Assembly (NCBI RefSeq): GCF_011046555.1
Contig: NZ_CP049246.1
Span: 2,790,001-2,854,000, forward strand
Source: Sphingobacterium lactis
GTDB lineage: Bacteria; Bacteroidota; Bacteroidia; Sphingobacteriales; Sphingobacteriaceae
Length of the DNA: 64,000 nucleotides
Direction of reading: 5' to 3'
Part shown: piece after piece, positions 35,836 through 44,100 of the stretch
Layout of the letters: each line of letters begins with the position of its first letter
Numbering within the stretch: position 1 is the first letter of the stretch
Made by a program: the position numbers and the translations under genes
The notes under the pieces: generated by a model
The model's database searches: none
Seen by the model: the letters and a program-made list of their open reading frames with translations, nothing else
Told to the model about the DNA's origin: nothing

Positions 35836-36909
35836 ATGAACACTTTAACAAGAATCACTAGTCTGGGGCTCATTACTTTACTCGCACTGTCATCCTGCGA
35901 GACACGGGGTGATGATCCGATTCCCGTTGTGCCACCTTCTGAAGGAAGCAAATTGACACTTCAGGGAGGCGCTGGCGAGTCTGATGCTGCTAATGCCGTA
36001 TATGTCGATTTTAGCGCTGATAAACAAACTTCCGTTGACCGAAAATCGTGGAGCTTAGGCTTCTATAATCAAGATGCCTATCGGGTGATTCTCAATAACC
36101 AGGCGGCCTATGCTGCAAAGGCAACAGATAAAACAGATATTCTTGCTGTCAATTCAACGAATACGGATATAAATGTCCTTGCCTATGGATTTGGACCAGA
36201 AAAATTGGCCAACTACGATGGTACCGATGGCGACATGAGCAAGACAGTTATTGCTGAGATCAGTGCAGCTGGTGCTTCAAACCTTGTATATATTGTTAAC
36301 ACTGTGCATGGTGGAAAAATTGACAAGGAAAATGTGTACAAGGTGCGCATCAATCGCGGAAATAGTAACGATTATATCCTGGAATACGCCAAAATTGATG
36401 AAAAGCAAATTCAAAAGGCTACCATCAAAAAAGACGCTAAAACTACGTTTACCTTCTTTTCATTTACAGGTGGCACTGTACAGGTGGAACCTGCAAAAGA
36501 CAGCTGGGATATCGTTTGGACAAAATCTATGTTCCATACTGGTGCGCTAGCATATGCCTTCAGTGACTTGGTTTTCATCAACCACCTCAATGGTGTTTCT
36601 GCAGCAGAAGTGATATTTCAGGATAAATCCGGTAAGTCGACAGACCAGCCTTCCTATGAAGAGTTCGATGCCAGCAAATTGTCCAGCATCGAATTTTTAA
36701 AAGGACGCAATACGATAGGCAGTTCCTGGAGAAGGACTACTGCGATGAAGGATGATCCACGTGTCGGCGTTATGCCGGACCGGTACTATGTGATCCGTGA
36801 TCAGGTCGGTAATATCTATAAACTTCGTTTCCTAGCCATGGGTGTAAATAACGATGGCGGGAAAAGAGGATATCCAGAAATTGAATATAAACTTGTGAAG
36901 GGTAAATAA
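35836..36909 (+). CDS. HmuY family heme-binding lipoprotein
   Basis: A 357-residue surface lipoprotein: signal peptide with lipobox LALSSC (Cys22). Conserved family features include VYVDFSADKQTSVDRKSWSLGFYN and the DIVWTKSMFHTG region. HmuY proteins take heme from host or environmental hemoproteins and pass it to the HmuR receptor. Porphyromonas HmuY is about 216 residues; this longer form is usual in Sphingobacteriaceae. It starts 5 bp after the receptor gene. Confidence 0.88.
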   Translation: MNTLTRITSLGLITLLALSSCETRGDDPIPVVPPSEGSKLTLQGGAGESDAANAVYVDFSADKQTSVDRKSWSLGFYNQDAYRVILNNQAAYAAKATDKTDILAVNSTNTDINVLAYGFGPEKLANYDGTDGDMSKTVIAEISAAGASNLVYIVNTVHGGKIDKENVYKVRINRGNSNDYILEYAKIDEKQIQKATIKKDAKTTFTFFSFTGGTVQVEPAKDSWDIVWTKSMFHTGALAYAFSDLVFINHLNGVSAAEVIFQDKSGKSTDQPSYEEFDASKLSSIEFLKGRNTIGSSWRRTTAMKDDPRVGVMPDRYYVIRDQVGNIYKLRFLAMGVNNDGGKRGYPEIEYKLVKGK

Positions 36910-36910
36910 C

Positions 36911-37780
36911 ATGAAAACGATCAAACAAGCGATATTGGGTTTTGGCCTATTGGCCTGCCTGGTTTCGTGTCAGCAAAACGCTGACCATGCTCAGAACGAC
37001 GCTAGACATACCGACTCCCTGCGCATCGTCTCCTTGAATGGGACCGTGTCCGAGATTCTGAGTGATCTGGGTCTGGAAAAACAAGTGGTGGGTACCGATG
37101 TGGCCTCTACTTATCCCGAAAGCATGAAGAATAAACCTAAGGTTGGTCACAATAAGAAAATTCCAATTGAAGGCGTACTTGCCTTGCAACCGAATCTCAT
37201 TATCGGAACGCAGCAGGAAGTGACCGAAGAAACTAAAGAACAGTTCAAAAATGCAGGAATTCGGATGCTGCTTTTTGATCAAGAGTTCTCTGTTGAAGGG
37301 ACCAAAAATCTGATCCGTAACGTATCGGATTCCTTGAAACATACCGCTAAAGGAGATTCCATTTTGGCAAAATTCAATTCGGATATGGATAAGCTCAATG
37401 CCATCCAAGTAGAAAGTAAAAAGCCGAAGGTACTTTTCATCTATGCGCGTGGTGCAGGAACGATTATGGTGGGCGGCAAGGGTACCCAAGTGGATAAGGT
37501 GATTGCACTGGCAGGTGGGGAAAATGTAGCGAAGGATTTTCCGGACTACAGGCCCCTCACGGCAGAAGCATTGGTCGCCTATAATCCTGATGTTCTACTA
37601 TTCTTCAACTCGGGACTTTCCAGCTTAGGCAACGAGGAAGGGTTGTTGGGCATCCAAGGCGTAAAGGAAACGAACGCTGGGAAGAACAAGAAGATCATTG
37701 CCATGGATGGTCAATTGCTATCGGGATTCAGTGCCCGTTTGCCCTTGGCGATACAGGAATTGCATTCAAAAATTTATTAA
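36911..37780 (+). CDS. Heme ABC transporter substrate-binding lipoprotein (HmuT-like)
   Basis: Periplasmic binding protein of the BtuF/HmuT fold, 289 residues, lipobox LLACLVSC. Conserved: RIVSLNGTVSEILSDLGLEKQVVGTDV, PIEGVLALQPNLIIG, and KVLFIYARGAGTIMVGGKGTQVDKVIALAGGENV, the last characteristic of heme-binding members. Starts 1 bp after the hmuY-like stop; its stop overlaps the permease start. Confidence 0.92.
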   Translation: MKTIKQAILGFGLLACLVSCQQNADHAQNDARHTDSLRIVSLNGTVSEILSDLGLEKQVVGTDVASTYPESMKNKPKVGHNKKIPIEGVLALQPNLIIGTQQEVTEETKEQFKNAGIRMLLFDQEFSVEGTKNLIRNVSDSLKHTAKGDSILAKFNSDMDKLNAIQVESKKPKVLFIYARGAGTIMVGGKGTQVDKVIALAGGENVAKDFPDYRPLTAEALVAYNPDVLLFFNSGLSSLGNEEGLLGIQGVKETNAGKNKKIIAMDGQLLSGFSARLPLAIQELHSKIY

Positions 37781-38832
37781 TGAATTTAAAATATAAAAGA
37801 CTCTCCATTATCTCTTTACTACTATTTCTATTGTGCTCCTGCATACTCTCCATTAGTGCGGGAGCCATAGAAATAACGCTGGATAGCCTTTGGCGAATCG
37901 GTTGGAAACAGCTATTTGCCGAAGATCTCGGAGGGTTTACAAAACAACAAGAATCTGTGCTAGTAGCCATTCGTGTGCCTAGGGTACTCCTAGGTGCATG
38001 TATTGGCGGAACTTTAAGTATTTCCGGCTGTGCGGTCCAAGGGATGTTCAGAAATCCCTTGGCCGAACCCGGATTGATAGGTGTCTCCTCGGGGGCATCT
38101 TTGTTTGCAGTGATGTTTATCGTTCTTGGCGGACGGTTTTTCCATGAACTGACCTTGCTATTTGGCTATTATGCCCTATCGGTAGCTGCATTTATAGGAG
38201 CATTTTTGACCACGTTTTTACTGTATAAATTTTCGGTCAGGAACGGACGAACGGAGATTTCCTCCCTCCTCTTATTGGGGATTGCGATCAATGCCTTAGC
38301 CATTGCTTTTACGGGGTTATTCACCTATGTCGCCACGGACGAGCAGTTGCGGAACATTACCTTTTGGTCTTTGGGTAGTTTGGGTGGTGCCAACTGGAAA
38401 TCCCTTTTGGTGATCCTCCCTTTTCAGGCCTTGAGTATCGGTGGCCTAATCTGTTTTGGAAAAGCGTTGAATGCTTTGGCTTTGGGCGAAGCACAGGCTG
38501 ATCACCTCGGGATCAATAGCAAGCTGATCAATAAGCTAATCATTGTATTGGCCGCGATTGGTGTAGGCTCTTCAGTCGCTATAGCAGGAATCATTGGGTT
38601 TCTGGCGCTATTGGTGCCTCATTTATTGCGCATTACCATTTCAGCCGATCACCAATTCCTACTTCCGGGGTCTGCCCTGCTGGGAGCCAGTTTTTTGGTG
38701 CTGCCGGATTTGGTTGCTAGAACCATCGTCATTCCCGCGGAATTACCAATCGGTATCCTAACAGCCTTTATGGGGGTGCCCATGTTCGTGATCATCCTAT
38801 TGCAACATCGTAAAGAAAATCGATTGCTATGA
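37780..38832 (+). CDS. Heme/iron ABC transporter permease (FecCD family, HmuU-like)
   Basis: A 350-residue permease with about ten TMs. Diagnostic stretches: VAIRVPRVLLGACIGGTLSISGCAVQGMFRNPLAEPGLIGVSSGA, the LGEAQADHLGI coupling region, and GIIGFLALLVPHLLRI. The first base overlaps the last base of the binding-protein gene, and its last four bases overlap the ATPase start (ATGA), indicating translational coupling. Confidence 0.94.
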   Translation: MNLKYKRLSIISLLLFLLCSCILSISAGAIEITLDSLWRIGWKQLFAEDLGGFTKQQESVLVAIRVPRVLLGACIGGTLSISGCAVQGMFRNPLAEPGLIGVSSGASLFAVMFIVLGGRFFHELTLLFGYYALSVAAFIGAFLTTFLLYKFSVRNGRTEISSLLLLGIAINALAIAFTGLFTYVATDEQLRNITFWSLGSLGGANWKSLLVILPFQALSIGGLICFGKALNALALGEAQADHLGINSKLINKLIIVLAAIGVGSSVAIAGIIGFLALLVPHLLRITISADHQFLLPGSALLGASFLVLPDLVARTIVIPAELPIGILTAFMGVPMFVIILLQHRKENRLL

Positions 38833-39599
38833 TTGAAGTCAAGAATTTAAGATTTGATGTCGGGAATCGACGGATATTGAATTCGATCGATTTTTGTGCC
38901 CATCCTGGTGAGATCCTTTCCATTATTGGGCCGAATGGAGCCGGAAAATCAACGCTCCTGAAGTTATTGAGTAAACAACTTAAATTACAGACAGGAGAAA
39001 TCGTAATCAACAATAAATCGCTCGCAGATTTCAATTTGGAAGAGTTGGCGAAATTTCGAGCGGTCCTTGCACAATCGCATCAGCTGAATATTAACCTTCG
39101 TGTTTTTGAAGTCGCCTTAATGGGACGGTATCCATTCTTTGCGAATAAGCCTGCGCAAGTCGATATCGATGTAACAAATCAAGCGTTGGAAGAAATGGGA
39201 CTATTGGCTTTGCGCGATCGATCAATCCACCATCTTTCCGGTGGTGAGCAACAGCGGGTCCACTTGGCACGGGTCATGGCGCAGATTGCTGGTCAGCAAC
39301 AAGGGATCCTGTTCATGGATGAACCCATAACCGGTCTGGACCTAAAATACCAACACATCATTATGGATAAAGCTCTTCAGCTTGCTCAGGCTGGTGTAAC
39401 GGTTATCAGTATTTTGCACGATATTAATCTTGCCGCTAAGTACGCTTCAAAAATCTTAGTCCTCAAAAATGGACAAAACATGGGTTATGGAATACCGAAC
39501 GATATATTGACCGCAGAGCTGGTCTCTCAAATCTACGAAACACAAGTAAAACGGATACAGGAAAATAGCCTGAGCTACCCTGTATTCATACCACTATAA
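38829..39599 (+). CDS. Heme ABC transporter ATP-binding protein (HmuV-like)
   Basis: A 256-residue ATPase. Walker A IGPNGAGKSTLL, Q-loop AQSHQ, signature LSGGEQQRVHLARV, Walker B GILFMDEP and H-loop LHDINLAAKY are intact. Close to HmuV in the ISLLHDLNLAA-type region. Powers heme import across the inner membrane with the preceding permease and binding protein. Confidence 0.94.
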   Translation: MIEVKNLRFDVGNRRILNSIDFCAHPGEILSIIGPNGAGKSTLLKLLSKQLKLQTGEIVINNKSLADFNLEELAKFRAVLAQSHQLNINLRVFEVALMGRYPFFANKPAQVDIDVTNQALEEMGLLALRDRSIHHLSGGEQQRVHLARVMAQIAGQQQGILFMDEPITGLDLKYQHIIMDKALQLAQAGVTVISILHDINLAAKYASKILVLKNGQNMGYGIPNDILTAELVSQIYETQVKRIQENSLSYPVFIPL

Positions 39600-39611
39600 A
39601 ATTGTAAAGAT

Positions 39612-40633
39612 ATGGAACCAAAAGATCAAAGCATGTTATTGACACAATATGAATACTTTAAATCTGAAAACCCCAAAAAACGCATCCGAGATGCTGCGCA
39701 ATATCTGGGGGTTTCCGAAGCGGAACTTGTCGGAATAGGGGCACATAATATACTCCTGAAGCCTGATTTTGAACGTATTTGAACAATATTGCACCGCTAA
39801 AAGAAGTGATGGCGCTCACACGAAATGACTTCGCTGTCCATGAACGAAGAGGAATATACTCCAAAGCTAGTTTCAAGGGGACAATTGGTTTGGTCGTGAA
39901 TCCCGATATTGATTTACGGTTATTCATGAAGAATTGGGCTTTTGCCTTTGCTGTTGAGGACAATGGTCGAGAGAGCGTCCAGTTCTTCGATATCTACGGC
40001 GATGCTGTCCATAAGATCTTCCTGACAGAGCAATCGGACCGCAAGGCCTATCTCACCTTGGTCGATCTCTTCCGAAACCCAGATCAGCATCCCATCAAGG
40101 TGGAAACAAAACCCATCGTCGCACAGGTAGAAAAATTAGATGAAGATATTGATGTGTTAGGTTTTCAGGAAGGTTGGAAGCGATTGCAGGACACCCATGA
40201 TTTCTCTTCGCTCCTGCGTAAATTTGAACTGCCCCGGTTGCAGGCCCTTCGCCTGGCACCCAAGGGGTTTGCCGAACAGTTGGAGGTGGAAGTCATTGAA
40301 AAATTCTTAAATTTAGTGTCTAGTACCCGGATTGATTTCATGGTATTCGTCGGCAATAAATCCTGTTTGCAGATTCATACAGGAAAAGCGAGGAAAATCG
40401 TCAGAACGGGACCTTGGATCAATATCCTGGATACTAATTTCAACCTGCACCTCAACGATCAAGAAATCGCGGGTGTATGGATAGTAAAAAAACCGACTGA
40501 TCAGGGTTTAGTTCATAGCATTGAAGCGTATGATAAAGAAGGGAATATTGTCATTCAATTCTTTGGAAAGCGAAAACCAGATATTCCCGAGGATCCGGAA
40601 TGGCGAAAGGTTATTAAAGAATTTGAGCGTTAA
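39612..40633 (+). pseudogene. HemS/ChuX-family heme-degrading protein gene split by a one-base frameshift
   Basis: The full gene begins at 39612 (MEPKDQSMLLTQYEYFKSE...) and reads through an N-terminal segment with KKRIRDAAQYLGVSEAEL to a TGA at 39780-39782 after 56 codons. The HemS sequence continues in the next frame from a TTG at 39779, as LNNIAPLKEVMALTRNDFAVHE, to 40633. Joined, the parts give about 340 residues, the normal length of HemS. One extra T in the TTT at 39778-39780 would restore a single frame. It may be a pseudogene, a sequencing error, or two peptides made by coupled restart at the TTGA overlap. Family known role: cytoplasmic heme binding and degradation or transfer. Confidence 0.85.
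39779..40633 (+). CDS. HemS-like protein, reading frame downstream of the frameshift
   Basis: A 284-residue frame with TTG start that carries two HemS half-repeats: ALTRNDFAVHERRGIY and SRTIDFMVF-like stretch TRIDFMVFVGNKSCLQIHTGKARKIVRTGPWINILDTNFNLHLN. The heme-ligand His lies in that second half or in the VHE motif. It overlaps the upstream stop as TTGA, so coupled translation is possible. If not translated, the heme operon lacks its degradation step. Confidence 0.75.
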   Translation: MNNIAPLKEVMALTRNDFAVHERRGIYSKASFKGTIGLVVNPDIDLRLFMKNWAFAFAVEDNGRESVQFFDIYGDAVHKIFLTEQSDRKAYLTLVDLFRNPDQHPIKVETKPIVAQVEKLDEDIDVLGFQEGWKRLQDTHDFSSLLRKFELPRLQALRLAPKGFAEQLEVEVIEKFLNLVSSTRIDFMVFVGNKSCLQIHTGKARKIVRTGPWINILDTNFNLHLNDQEIAGVWIVKKPTDQGLVHSIEAYDKEGNIVIQFFGKRKPDIPEDPEWRKVIKEFER

Positions 40634-40634
40634 T

Positions 40635-41462
40635 ATGAAAAAAATTATGTTGTTGTTTTGCCTGCTTGTTTTGGCCTTCGGTAGTCAGGCACAGGAAAAA
40701 TACAAAATCGTTGATCAGGCAGGTCGAGAAGTAGCTTTAGGAAAAATTATAGCCGAGGTTGAAAGTAAGCCGTTAGTTTTCTTCGGCGAGTTACATGGGC
40801 AAGCCGAGGCACATGCTCTCGAATTGGATCTGCTCACGGCCATGCACCAGCGCTATCCAGGAAGGGTGAAGCTCGGCATGGAAATGTTCGAAGCCGATGT
40901 TCAACCCATAGTCAATGAGTATTTTCAAGGGTTCATCCAAGAGAAAAGCTTCGAAACCGAGTCCAGGATTTGGACCAATTACATAAAGGATTATAAACCC
41001 TTGGTATCCTATGCAAAATCGAATAATATACCTTTGCTAGCAACAAACGTCCCGCGCAGGTATGCGAATTCGGTTTATCATCAAGGGCTTACGGTACTGG
41101 ATAGCTTGAATACCTACGCAAAGCAATATATTGCTCCGCTCCCACTACAAGTTGATACGACACTGAGCATTTATGCTGAAATGCTCCAAATGATGCCTGA
41201 CCATAAAAATGCTAACCTGGTTTACGCCCAGGGGGTGAAAGATGCAACGATGGCACATTTTATTGAAGAAAACTTACAGGAGCGTACCATTTTCTTGCAT
41301 GTAAACGGCGCATACCACAGTAAAAGGAAAGAAGGAATTCCTACGTTCTTCAAGCAATATCCAAAAGAAAAGATCCTCGTTATCCAAACGTTAAAATCAG
41401 CAGATGTGACGGATGAGCTATTAAAGGAAGCAGATTATTCCTTGATTATTGAATCCATGTAA
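40635..41462 (+). CDS. ChaN family (heme-linked) lipoprotein/exported protein
   Basis: A 276-residue protein with a signal peptide (MKKIMLLFCLLVLAFGSQA). VFFGELHGQAEAHALELDLL and LGMEMFEADVQPIVNEYF and the C-terminal HVNGAYHSKRKEGIPTFFKQY match the ChaN-like heme-binding family (DUF399), which is known to bind cofacial heme pairs in Campylobacter ChaN. No lipobox Cys is present, so it is probably periplasmic. It starts 1 bp after the hemS-like stop. Position in the operon supports a heme role. Confidence 0.88.
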   Translation: MKKIMLLFCLLVLAFGSQAQEKYKIVDQAGREVALGKIIAEVESKPLVFFGELHGQAEAHALELDLLTAMHQRYPGRVKLGMEMFEADVQPIVNEYFQGFIQEKSFETESRIWTNYIKDYKPLVSYAKSNNIPLLATNVPRRYANSVYHQGLTVLDSLNTYAKQYIAPLPLQVDTTLSIYAEMLQMMPDHKNANLVYAQGVKDATMAHFIEENLQERTIFLHVNGAYHSKRKEGIPTFFKQYPKEKILVIQTLKSADVTDELLKEADYSLIIESM

Positions 41463-41511
41463 TCTTACCATATTTAAAAAAACGCTATCTTCATAGGGTA
41501 ATTTCAACCTT

Positions 41512-41850
41512 ATGAAGATTCTTTTTTTTGTAGCCTTCTGGTTTTGTCAGATCAGTTCGAGCATCATCTTTAAATATGGGGGCATTCACCCGAAATACCA
41601 ATGGCTCGCTCTGATTGGTGGGAATATTATCTTATTATCGGCTTCCTGGTTTTTAGTACAACTTTTCAAAACCGTTCCCCAGCCCATCGTTATTGCCCTC
41701 TGCTCCGGTGGAACGTTCTTAACCGTTCAGATAGCTATGGCCCTTTGGTTCAAACAGCCCCTCAGTTGGATGCAGATCCTGGGTTCACTTATTATTATTA
41801 TCGGCATGGTCCTGGTGACCTTCGGCGATAAAAGCTTGGTTCAGAAATAA
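41512..41850 (+). CDS. Small four-TM protein (SMR/DMT-like)
   Basis: 112 residues with four hydrophobic helices (about 2-20, 29-50, 57-77, 85-105). The pattern AFWFCQISSSIIFKYGG and final GSLIIIIGMVLVTFGDK resembles small multidrug resistance and DMT half-transporters. Lies 49 bp after the ChaN-like gene and 7 bp before the DinB-fold gene, so it is probably the tail of the heme operon. Substrate unknown; a heme or porphyrin export role is only a guess. Confidence 0.75.
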   Translation: MKILFFVAFWFCQISSSIIFKYGGIHPKYQWLALIGGNIILLSASWFLVQLFKTVPQPIVIALCSGGTFLTVQIAMALWFKQPLSWMQILGSLIIIIGMVLVTFGDKSLVQK

Positions 41851-41857
41851 TAAAATT

Positions 41858-42382
41858 ATGGCTTCAGAAAATTTAGAGGTGTGGATGCGTGGTCCTGTTG
41901 CTGGAGTACATCCATTGCTTCAACCTGTAGCACATGCCCTCTTACAGATCGAGGAAGATTTTCCTAAGTTGATAACAGAGGCCTACGCGCCCTATATGTG
42001 GGAAAAACCTTACGGTATGGCAAGTATTGCCTTCCATCTGAATCACATCGCCGGCGTAATCGACAGGATGTTCACGTATGCCGCTGAGCAACCCTTAAAT
42101 GAAGCACAGTTTGCTTTTTTAGCTACTGAAGGAACCGATACTGGCCAATCCTTGTTGCAGGTGCAGGAAAATCTAGCCCATCAAATCCAGAATGCCCTTC
42201 AAAAACTAACCTATATCGATGCTGCCACCTTAACAGATACGCGTTTTCTAGGCAGAAAGAAGATCCCTACGACGCAAATAGGTCTATTATTTCATGCCGC
42301 TGAGCATGCTATGCGCCATTATGGTCAGCTTTTGGTTACCGCTAAAGTCATCGCCGGTTTGTTTCTTCAGACCGAGGAATAG
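41858..42382 (+). CDS. DinB/YfiT-fold four-helix bundle protein
   Basis: A 174-residue protein of the DinB-like metal-dependent superfamily (unrelated to DNA polymerase IV). The three-His pattern is visible: His in FHLNHIAGVIDRM, and HAAEHAMRHYGQL near the C-terminus. In Gram-positives such proteins are bacillithiol S-transferases; since bshB1 is in the window this one could use bacillithiol, but that is inference. Last gene of the heme-associated cluster; 7 bp after the SMR-like gene. Confidence 0.82.
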   Translation: MASENLEVWMRGPVAGVHPLLQPVAHALLQIEEDFPKLITEAYAPYMWEKPYGMASIAFHLNHIAGVIDRMFTYAAEQPLNEAQFAFLATEGTDTGQSLLQVQENLAHQIQNALQKLTYIDAATLTDTRFLGRKKIPTTQIGLLFHAAEHAMRHYGQLLVTAKVIAGLFLQTEE

Positions 42383-42466
42383 ACAATCGAAAAGAAGGCC
42401 AAATAAACTTGGAATTGATTAAATAGGATAAAAATATGGGTTTACTTGGCCAAACTCTTGCTTGCA

Positions 42467-42868
42467 CTAAGCAGTTTTATGGTCGAAAAATACGATGAAT
42501 TGGGTTGGACTGTACCCTGTACGGTCTTTGATACACTTTGCGAATTTCCCGTAGGACGAAAATCCAGAGATCGCAGCAAGGTAGGTCAATTTGAAATTAC
42601 GTGCCTCTTCAACTTCGCGCAGGTATTGGTTTAAATATTCCAAGCGCAAGTTGTTCACGTAATTTGGAAAGTCCATGTTTTTGTTTTTGTTGACTACAAA
42701 GGATAGGTATTTCGTATTGCAACCGATTTCCTTTGATGTTGAAGTAATGGAACATGCTGGATTTAAAAAAAACTTTTGTGACTCCCAGTCAACCAAGGCT
42801 TTTAGAATTCTCATTTCTGTTTCTTGATTCATATACTCCTTTTTAATGCTAACTATTTGATTACTCAT
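42467..42868 (-). CDS. Stand-alone AraC-type DNA-binding domain protein
   Basis: 133 residues covering only an AraC output domain. KYLSFVVNKNKNMDFPNYVNNLRLEYLNQYL and LTYLAAISGFSSYGKFAKCIKDRTGYSPTQF match, helix for helix, the C-terminal domain of the TPR-AraC regulator encoded at 44101-45636 (KYLSFIIKKYKNQGF..., LSYIADMAGFSSHSMF...). The similarity begins around residue 13, exactly where the linker of the larger protein ends. There is no sensor part. It may be a competitor or dominant-negative partner, or a remnant after loss of the sensor. Confidence 0.8.
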   Translation of the reverse strand: MSNQIVSIKKEYMNQETEMRILKALVDWESQKFFLNPACSITSTSKEIGCNTKYLSFVVNKNKNMDFPNYVNNLRLEYLNQYLREVEEARNFKLTYLAAISGFSSYGKFAKCIKDRTGYSPTQFIVFFDHKTA

Positions 42869-42937
42869 AACTTTGGATGTTAATTTTCTTATGTTTTTTA
42901 TTTTTTATTGTTTTCTTTTTCTACTCAGGACAAGTGC

Positions 42938-43684
42938 CTACAGCACGTGTATTCGCTGTTGAATTTGATATTCCATCAAGCTATTCCGGATAAAATCGCG
43001 TATGTCTGAGGGTTGGGATTCTTCATAATATTTGGTTAAGAATCGGATACCGATCTCAGATTTTAGCTTGATGATGGCCTTAATGAGTTCCTGTTGAATA
43101 TTTATGGCCTCCTGTTGGAAGATCTTTATAAATTGCAGGACCACTCGATCATACTGGATATGTGCCAGGGTTTTTATGATTTCTACCTTCACGACGATAT
43201 CCTGTTCTTTGAGGAGGATTTGCATCAGGATATATGAACATCCCACCTGTTTGAATCGAGCAATCTGCTGGATGATAAAAATTCGGAAATCCCTGTTCTC
43301 CGAGATCCTCACCCAACGCGTCAATAAGGGCAATGTGCCGTTTGCTGCTTTACTGCTAAAAAATTGCTGAAGGATCTCTTGGTCTAATTCACAGAAACTA
43401 TGATCGAAACCACCATCGAGAAAATTGAAAACTTCTTGACTTATGTTGCTTTTCTGTAGACTGTTAAGACTTCCAACTGTCCCGAGACCGTGACCGGAAT
43501 TTTTAAGTGTTTGTAGATAATTCATGACACTTAATCGCGCTGGCATATTGAGCGCACAATTCATGCGACGACAGCTTTTGCAATTTTCTAAGGTCTTTGA
43601 ATTAAATTCCTCCGTGAAATCCAGAACGCGGATCTCTAGACTCTTATATTCTTTCAGTATTTGGTGATAGGTATTTGGTAGCAT
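42938..43684 (-). CDS. Hypothetical protein with HEAT-like repeats
   Basis: 248 residues, no signal peptide or TM. Residues about 30-50 hold a Cys-rich CKSCRRMNCALN. From about residue 110 to the end run paired amphipathic helices of about 30 residues each (FRIFIIQQIARFKQVGCSYILMQILLKEQDIVVKVEIIKTLAHIQY...), consistent with HEAT repeats. No family named. It sits between regulatory genes with the same strand, 69 bp upstream of the stand-alone AraC domain gene, and is preceded by a 415-bp gap with a perfect palindrome. Confidence 0.7.
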   Translation of the reverse strand: MLPNTYHQILKEYKSLEIRVLDFTEEFNSKTLENCKSCRRMNCALNMPARLSVMNYLQTLKNSGHGLGTVGSLNSLQKSNISQEVFNFLDGGFDHSFCELDQEILQQFFSSKAANGTLPLLTRWVRISENRDFRIFIIQQIARFKQVGCSYILMQILLKEQDIVVKVEIIKTLAHIQYDRVVLQFIKIFQQEAINIQQELIKAIIKLKSEIGIRFLTKYYEESQPSDIRDFIRNSLMEYQIQQRIHVL

Positions 43685-43865
43685 CGGTACTTCGTTTTTA
43701 TTTTTCCATTGATCGATTTTATCGTTGTTAATTTTTGTTTTCGGTCATTATGGGAACTCGATAGCACACCGCATTTCCATAATTTTTTTTCGCATTTATT
43801 GACAACAAAATTAGGTTCAGGTCAAGCAGAAATTTGTCCCATTTCCTTGATTATCTGTTCAAATT

Positions 43866-43891
43866 AAAAATTGAGACATGTCTCAATTTTT
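43866..43891. promoter_or_regulatory. Perfect 26-bp palindrome upstream of the HEAT-like gene
   Basis: The half site is AAAAATTGAGACA and the other half is its exact complement, centred on ATGT/ACAT, lying about 180 bp before the start of the minus-strand gene at 43684. The symmetry suggests an operator for a homodimeric regulator, or a hairpin. The rest of the gap 43685-44043 is AT-rich with no gene seen. Confidence 0.6.
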
Positions 43892-44040
43892 GTAAAAACC
43901 TGAAAATGAAAAGGGTATAAAAAGAGAAAATGGATTGAATTCTTTTATTGAAATGCTGTATTTGAAAAGACAATTCCTCAATTAGAAGTTCGCTATGGAA
44001 ATAATTGAAGATGTATGGTTTAAAATGGAATTTTAAAAGA

Positions 44041-44070
44041 AAATGGCGGTTATTTTAAACCGCCAAAAAT
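44041..44070 (-). terminator. Intrinsic terminator of the AraC regulator operon
   Basis: Stem TGGCGGTT (44044-44051) / AACCGCCA (44058-44065), about 35 bp past the stop of the TPR-AraC gene; a T-rich tract follows on the minus strand. Confidence 0.75.
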
Positions 44071-44100
44071 TTATTTACACCAGAAGAAATTGGTTGTTAT

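Noticed and set aside
39778..39782. Programmed ribosomal frameshift in the hemS-like gene
   Set aside because: No slippery heptamer; ATT TGA is a poor site. A deletion, sequence error or TTG restart is more likely.
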